Below are positions 6,407-9,914 of a stretch of DNA of 9,914 nucleotides, one piece after another (within the stretch, counting starts at the first letter, position 1; each line of letters starts with the position of its first letter). Made by a program: the position numbers and the translations under genes. A model generated the notes under the pieces. That model was not told the origin of the DNA. It ran no database searches and saw nothing but the letters and a program-made list of their open reading frames with translations. Source of the DNA: Dehalococcoidia bacterium (GTDB lineage Bacteria > Chloroflexota > Dehalococcoidia > Dehalococcoidales > Fen-1064); contig JAUYDN010000097.1 in assembly GCA_030691775.1 (NCBI GenBank), positions 1 to 9,914 on the forward strand, written 5' to 3'.

Positions 6407-6440
6407 CTTATTGCTGACAGCTATTAGCTAATAGCTAATT
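6405..6440 (+). repeat. Palindromic interspersed repeat directly before the connector ribosome binding site
   Basis: This is the second copy of the 32-bp repeat at 1429-1460, in opposite orientation. It includes a perfect 18-bp palindrome, AGCTATTAGCTAATAGCT (6419-6436), whose end lies four bases before AAGGAGGT (6441-6448). The first bases overlap the TAG of the preceding gene. Folded RNA could affect ribosome access to the connector gene. Confidence 0.6.
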
Positions 6441-6452
6441 AAGGAGGTCAAC

Positions 6453-7085
6453 ATGAACCTGGCAGATATGCGCACCATTGTCCGGCGTGACCTGCACGAT
6501 GAGGACTCCAACAACTACCGCTGGACCAACGATGAAATCGACCGGCATATCGCGCACGCCGTTAAGGAGTATTCCAGCGCTGTGCCGCGAGAACAAAAAG
6601 CGACCAAGACCACCACCTCCGGTTCGAGGGAAATCGACATCTCCACCCTGACAGACCGTGTCACGGTCGAATCGGTCGAGTACCCGGTGGGTAAATTCCC
6701 GAAACGTTACCAGCGGTTTTCGCTGTGGGGAGATACCGTCACCCTACTCGGCACAGATATTCCGGATGGCGGTAACGCCTATATTTACTATGGAAAACTT
6801 CATACGCTGGATGCTTCCAACTCAACTATCCCGGCCTGGCACGAAGACCTGGTAGCCACGGGCGCTAGCGGTTATGCCGCCGTGGAATGGTCGGTATACG
6901 CCATCAACCGCGTCAATACCGGAGGCAGTCCTACGCCTGGCGAACTGTTGAAATGGGGCAGAGAAAAGCTGGAGACATTCCGCCGGGAGTTGAAACGGTC
7001 GGGAAACAGGAACCGCGTGCGTGTGCGGTCGCTGTACCCACCGTATACAGAACCCGTGAGTAAAACTACCGATTACGGACCATAA
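6453..7085 (+). CDS. Head-tail connector/adaptor-like protein
   Basis: The product has 210 residues, and a perfect AAGGAGGT at 6441-6448 fixes the start. The N-terminus MRTIVRRDLHDEDSNNYRW followed by TNDEIDRHIAHAVKEYS (25-41) is the pattern of phage adaptor proteins that dock under the portal: short helices, then a W-T/S-D-x-E-I helix. A beta-rich middle (REIDISTLTDRVTVESVEYP, DTVTLLGTDIPDGGNAYIYYGK) and a helical C-terminal part (LVATGASGYAAVEWSVYAI, LKWGREKLETFRRELKR) follow, as in longer adaptors of this type. The role would be to extend the portal channel and bind the tail. Assignment is by motif and position. Confidence 0.7.
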   Translation: MNLADMRTIVRRDLHDEDSNNYRWTNDEIDRHIAHAVKEYSSAVPREQKATKTTTSGSREIDISTLTDRVTVESVEYPVGKFPKRYQRFSLWGDTVTLLGTDIPDGGNAYIYYGKLHTLDASNSTIPAWHEDLVATGASGYAAVEWSVYAINRVNTGGSPTPGELLKWGREKLETFRRELKRSGNRNRVRVRSLYPPYTEPVSKTTDYGP

Positions 7086-7086
7086 C

Positions 7087-7119
7087 CATTACGAGGAGTG
7101 AAGCGACGCGGTAATCTAT
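7087..7119 (-). repeat. REP-like repeat copy
   Basis: Positions 7093-7119 match the reverse complement of 9816-9842 at 24 of 27 bases, sharing the core GAAGCGACGCGG. It starts almost at the connector stop (7085). Copies with this GAGGAGCGAAGCGAC-type core are common chromosomal repeats in several bacterial groups. Its presence means the GTG at 7098 lies in repeat sequence and is a poor start candidate. The rest of the gap to 7217 holds no other element that I can name. Confidence 0.65.
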
Positions 7120-7217
7120 TGCCGCCTCTGACCGACGCAATGAGCCATAAAGGTGGTGTCGGATTGCTATGCCTCGGTACGGGACTCGCAATGGTTAAAA
7201 GGAAACCTGAGGGACTT

Positions 7218-7475
7218 ATGAATCTCTATAAAATCATCTGGTCGCGCATCGGCGGAAGACCCTGGACATTTATCCTCAGGGATGCCTGGTACACGTTAGA
7301 GGGTCTGTGGATAATCGGTCTGGTAGCTATCGGTGCTTTACTCGGACACTGGTGGTGGGGTTTCATCTTCTGGCTCCTGTTGGCATTTGCGCTGGGGTAC
7401 GTTGCCGGGCACCTGTTCTGGGGAAAAGACTATATTCCATGTCAGCGTGGTGAAGAAATGGAAAAAGGGAAATGA
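7218..7475 (+). CDS. Small two-helix membrane protein
   Basis: The product has 85 residues from ATG 7218, with GAGGG about eight bases upstream. Longer in-frame starts at 7098, 7142 and 7192 exist, but the first lies in a REP-like repeat and the added residues look non-native. Residues about 30-43 (LWIIGLVAIGALLG) and 47-67 (WGFIFWLLLAFALGYVAGHLF) are hydrophobic and separated by a very short turn, giving a likely membrane hairpin. The ends are charged (RIGGRP, RGEEMEKGK). It overlaps the next gene by four bases (ATGA), so translation is coupled. A holin is possible from size and topology, but the site between connector and tail genes is unusual for one, and no endolysin is nearby. Confidence 0.65.
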   Translation: MNLYKIIWSRIGGRPWTFILRDAWYTLEGLWIIGLVAIGALLGHWWWGFIFWLLLAFALGYVAGHLFWGKDYIPCQRGEEMEKGK

Positions 7476-9475
7476 GAACGTTATCGTCCACTCTGCTGGC
7501 ATCACAGAAGTCAGCGAGCCGTATTCCATACGTCAAAGTTACCGCTACGAACAAGCTCGTTGGGGTCGTGCGTCTGAAATGGGAGCGCCTCTACACCGGT
7601 ACGGAACCCGATGGCTACCATGCCGTTACTGTTCCAGGAGACGGTTCGCTGGTGAGGGTGAGGGTGGGTCCCGGCGAGGACAGCAACAAGCTCTACCGCC
7701 AGCGCGTCACCAGTCCCGGACCGCAATCGGATTTCAGCCAGTGGACCTACACTAACCAGTATAATTGCCAGGCGGTCGCAGTGGCTTCTCGCAGCGCGGA
7801 AGTGATAATCTTCTGGGTTAATGTGAACCATGAATTGGTGCGCCTTTTGAGCTCGGATTACGGCGCAAGCTGGGGCACCGCGGATGTAATCGATTTGTCA
7901 ACGAGTAGCCTGGTCCCCGGAATCTCAGCCGCTTACAAACCAAATGGCGATATTGCAGTCTTCTTTGCCTCGGGTACCAATCTGTATGTCAAAAAACGCG
8001 TGGGCGGAAGCTGGCAGGGGAAGTCCGCCTGGGATAAAACGACCGGTGTGCTCTCTTCCGTCGCAGCAGTCTATGACGGCGATTGGAACCTTATTGTAAC
8101 CGGGCAAGATACTTCGGGTAATTACAGGGTATGGTCGCTGGTTTACGGGGATGGTGGTGCAGTTCCCGCTGGAGATTGGTCGGCGCTTAAAGCTCTGGCT
8201 TCAGCGGCTTCCGGGGGTGATTTTGAGTACCGCGCTGTCTATATGGACAAGCCGGATTTTTACCGTGCTTTCTACGTGGAGAAGTTCACCGGCACACAGT
8301 CGTACAACCGACCGTTCCGTGTTCACAATGTCCCGGAAACAGGATTTCTTAACGGCCTGTGGTGCGAGCCTGTCCCCTTCAATCTTTCGAGCGAATTCGG
8401 TATCGCAATGGCGCACTACGGAAGCTATGCCTGGCTCTCCACTCCCTCTGGAGTCTGGCGGTCGAATCTTCAGGCAGAAAGCCTCGATGTAACGGCGGAC
8501 GTCACCGGAGCCAGGCAGGAAAGTCAGCCGACAGGTGGCAAACTCACCGTCGAGTTGAGGAACGAGAACGGTAAGCACAACGCGCCGGGCACTGGCAGTC
8601 TGGCAGTACTGGTAACCGGCTGTCAGCTCGAGTTCAGCCCCGGTTACCGCACGACGCAGGGCAACGAGTTCAGCGCCGCGCCTGCTTTCTGGCTTGAGGC
8701 TTACGAGCATACGAGCGCCGGGGGTATAGCTAACCTGGTACTATACGGCATCGATGGTTGGGGACTGCTATCAGAGTGGCGGGCGCAGCACCAGTTCCGC
8801 TGGAACAGGACTGGAGATGAAATGTCTGTCAAGCAGATGCTGGAGTTCGTGCTGGCACGGGTGGGTCTGAAGCTGGAAGTGAAATCAGAATCGGCGGTCG
8901 TGACCGGTTTCTACCCGGACTTCACAATTCATCCCGGTGATAGTGGTCTGGCAATCATTTCCCGCCTGCTATCCTTTGTGCCGGACGTGGTGTTTATCGA
9001 AGGTTTGAAAGCGTCCCTGGTCAACCCGCAGTCGTCCGATACCTCTGTATATTCTTACGGTACGGCGCACGTCATATTTTCCGCCGGTTACCGTACCGGC
9101 GTGCCAGAACTGAACCAGGTCACGGTGGCAGGTGAGGACCCGGCAGCGGGCACACCCGTTATCGCCAATACATTTTCGTGGACACAGATAGAAAAATTCC
9201 CGGAGAGGTGGCGCCCGGTCTTCGATAAGAACGTTGGCACAGTGGCGGAAGCGGAAGACCGCGGCTCTGCGCTCCTGCGTGATGCGGAGATAGCGGCCAC
9301 CGGAGGAATGGTCCGGGTGCCCGTCAACTGTGGCCAGCAAATGTATGACGTCATCGATATTACGGATAACCGCGCCGGTCTCTCGGCCGCGAAACGACGT
9401 GTGGTTGGCATTTCTCTCAGCTACCGACCGGACCGTGGTGAGTATGTCCAGCAATTATTGTTGGGAGGGGTTTGA
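7472..9475 (+). CDS. Large tail/adsorption protein: propeller-like N-terminal half, hub-like C-terminal half
   Basis: The product has 667 residues and starts in an ATGA overlap with the membrane-protein gene. Residues about 95-330 look like a sialidase-type beta-propeller: repeated blocks of four short strands and one Asp-box-like motif SSDYGASW (127-134), with further VWRSNL- and YVKKRVGGSW-type blade strands. Around 335 the character changes. ESLDVTADVTGARQES and KLTVELRNENGKHN open a second beta region, followed by a helical segment (MSVKQMLEFVLARVGLKLEV, 451-470) and DFTIHPGDSGLAIISRLL. A C-terminal part with VGTVAEAEDRGSALLRDAEI and VVGISLSYRPDRGEYVQQLLLGG ends the protein. The latter resembles baseplate hub or tail-associated proteins that sit on the tail axis. 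The likely role is a tail or receptor-contact protein; both domain assignments are by eye. Confidence 0.65.
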   Translation: MRTLSSTLLASQKSASRIPYVKVTATNKLVGVVRLKWERLYTGTEPDGYHAVTVPGDGSLVRVRVGPGEDSNKLYRQRVTSPGPQSDFSQWTYTNQYNCQAVAVASRSAEVIIFWVNVNHELVRLLSSDYGASWGTADVIDLSTSSLVPGISAAYKPNGDIAVFFASGTNLYVKKRVGGSWQGKSAWDKTTGVLSSVAAVYDGDWNLIVTGQDTSGNYRVWSLVYGDGGAVPAGDWSALKALASAASGGDFEYRAVYMDKPDFYRAFYVEKFTGTQSYNRPFRVHNVPETGFLNGLWCEPVPFNLSSEFGIAMAHYGSYAWLSTPSGVWRSNLQAESLDVTADVTGARQESQPTGGKLTVELRNENGKHNAPGTGSLAVLVTGCQLEFSPGYRTTQGNEFSAAPAFWLEAYEHTSAGGIANLVLYGIDGWGLLSEWRAQHQFRWNRTGDEMSVKQMLEFVLARVGLKLEVKSESAVVTGFYPDFTIHPGDSGLAIISRLLSFVPDVVFIEGLKASLVNPQSSDTSVYSYGTAHVIFSAGYRTGVPELNQVTVAGEDPAAGTPVIANTFSWTQIEKFPERWRPVFDKNVGTVAEAEDRGSALLRDAEIAATGGMVRVPVNCGQQMYDVIDITDNRAGLSAAKRRVVGISLSYRPDRGEYVQQLLLGGV

Positions 9476-9476
9476 T

Positions 9477-9689
9477 ATGTCCGCGATAAAGAAAGCCATT
9501 CTGCGGAGCTTTAATTCCGGTGTATACACCGCCACGGTTGAAATCAAGGGCAGTGGCAAGGTCTACCTTGAGAGCGTGCCTGTGGCGAAGAATATACCCA
9601 CAGGGGAAATGGTAGCCGGGAGGCAGGTGGTTGTAGTCTTCTTCGATGAGCACAATGCCCGGGATGCGGTGGTGGTGGCGGTGTACTAA
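9477..9689 (+). CDS. Small beta-rich protein of unknown function, downstream of the tail/hub gene
   Basis: The product has 70 residues from ATG 9477, set by GGGAGGGG at 9463-9470. An earlier in-frame ATG at 9330 would overlap the 667-residue gene by about 145 bp and lacks a ribosome binding site. The sequence reads as a run of strands: GVYTATVEIKGSGKVYLESVPVAKNIP, then EMVAGRQVVVVFFDEHNARDAVVVAVY. This is consistent with a small beta-barrel such as an OB fold. It starts one base after the upstream stop, so it is probably co-translated and may pack against or cap the hub-like protein. I do not recognise a named family. Confidence 0.7.
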   Translation: MSAIKKAILRSFNSGVYTATVEIKGSGKVYLESVPVAKNIPTGEMVAGRQVVVVFFDEHNARDAVVVAVY

Positions 9690-9732
9690 TACGAACGCAT
9701 TAAAAAATCATACATCAGACCTGAAAAGCCCT

Positions 9733-9846
9733 GTCGTTGCGAGACCATCCCGATATCATCAGGATGAATCGGAAGGCGAAGCAATCTCTGCCTCAGAAAG
9801 GGAGCGCCATCAACGATAGATTGCCGCGTCGCTTCGCTTCTCGCAT
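9733..9846. repeat. REP-like inverted repeat
   Basis: It opens with GTCGTTGCGAG (9733-9743), has an inner GGCGAAGCAATCT (9775-9787), and closes with AGATTGCCGCGTCGCTTCGC and TTCTCGCA up to 9846. The inner arms GCGAAGCAATCT and AGATTGCCGC...CGC are inverted relative to each other. The right arm matches 7093-7119 in reverse complement. No gene lies between 9690 and 9878, and I see no T-tailed hairpin that would end the upstream transcript. Confidence 0.65.
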
Positions 9847-9878
9847 ATATGAAAGCGCTGTATCTGTCAAGGTGGTAA

Positions 9879-9914
9879 ATGGCTAAGACGATAAGTACTC
9901 CTTTCCTGGTGTTC
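9879..9914 (+). CDS. Start of a further late gene, cut by window edge
   Basis: ATG 9879 is preceded by AAGGTGGT at 9869-9876 and opens the frame MAKTISTPFLVF, which is still open at the right edge. Only 12 codons are visible, too few to assign a family. Same strand and spacing suggest it continues the tail gene set. Confidence 0.5.
   Translation, partial: MAKTISTPFLVF

Noticed and set aside
9330..9476. N-terminal extension of the 70-residue protein
   Set aside because: It would overlap the end of the 667-residue gene in another frame; ATG 9477 has a strong GGGAGGGG.

Overview
The window looks like part of a prophage or phage-derived structural gene cluster in a bacterial chromosome. The late genes run on the plus strand from about 1.6 kb to the right edge. 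A truncated DNA methyltransferase gene runs the other way at the left edge. Coding sequence is moderately GC-rich with strong AGGAGG-type ribosome binding sites. The gaps carry several families of short palindromic or inverted repeats of the kind common in bacterial chromosomes. The cysteine-rich HTH protein, the intergenic repeat types and the small tail-region proteins remind me of Chloroflexota (Dehalococcoidia-like) genomes. That host assignment is recollection and inference, not a search result.

Layout. 1-1123 (minus): beta-group site-specific DNA methyltransferase, missing its C-terminal end, with a markedly AT-rich middle. 1124-1613: no gene; it holds a MITE-like repeat, a candidate plus-strand promoter and smaller repeats. 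1614-3309: a small Cys-cluster/HTH protein overlapping the portal gene. 3310-3483: a second MITE-like copy. 3484-4799: scaffold-like protein and major capsid protein. 4800-5008: a hairpin and an AT-rich inverted repeat. 5009-7085: a beta-rich virion protein of unknown role, a LamG/concanavalin-like protein, a small unknown protein and a head-tail connector-like protein. 7086-7217: a REP-like copy. 7218-9689: a small two-helix membrane protein, a 667-residue protein with a propeller-like front half and a tail/hub-like rear half, and a 70-residue beta-rich protein. 9690-9878: another REP-like copy. 9879 onward: the first 12 codons of a further gene.

How it works together: portal, scaffold and capsid would build the procapsid; the connector would join head to tail; the LamG and 667-residue proteins are probable surface or tail components. 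No large terminase, major tail protein, tape measure, integrase or lysis enzyme is visible. The order portal-scaffold-capsid-connector without a tape measure fits a short-tailed phage, but the window ends too early to decide. The main oddity is that wide gaps in the structural cluster are filled by chromosomal-type repeats. This suggests long residence in a host genome. I see no clear new defence or regulatory system.
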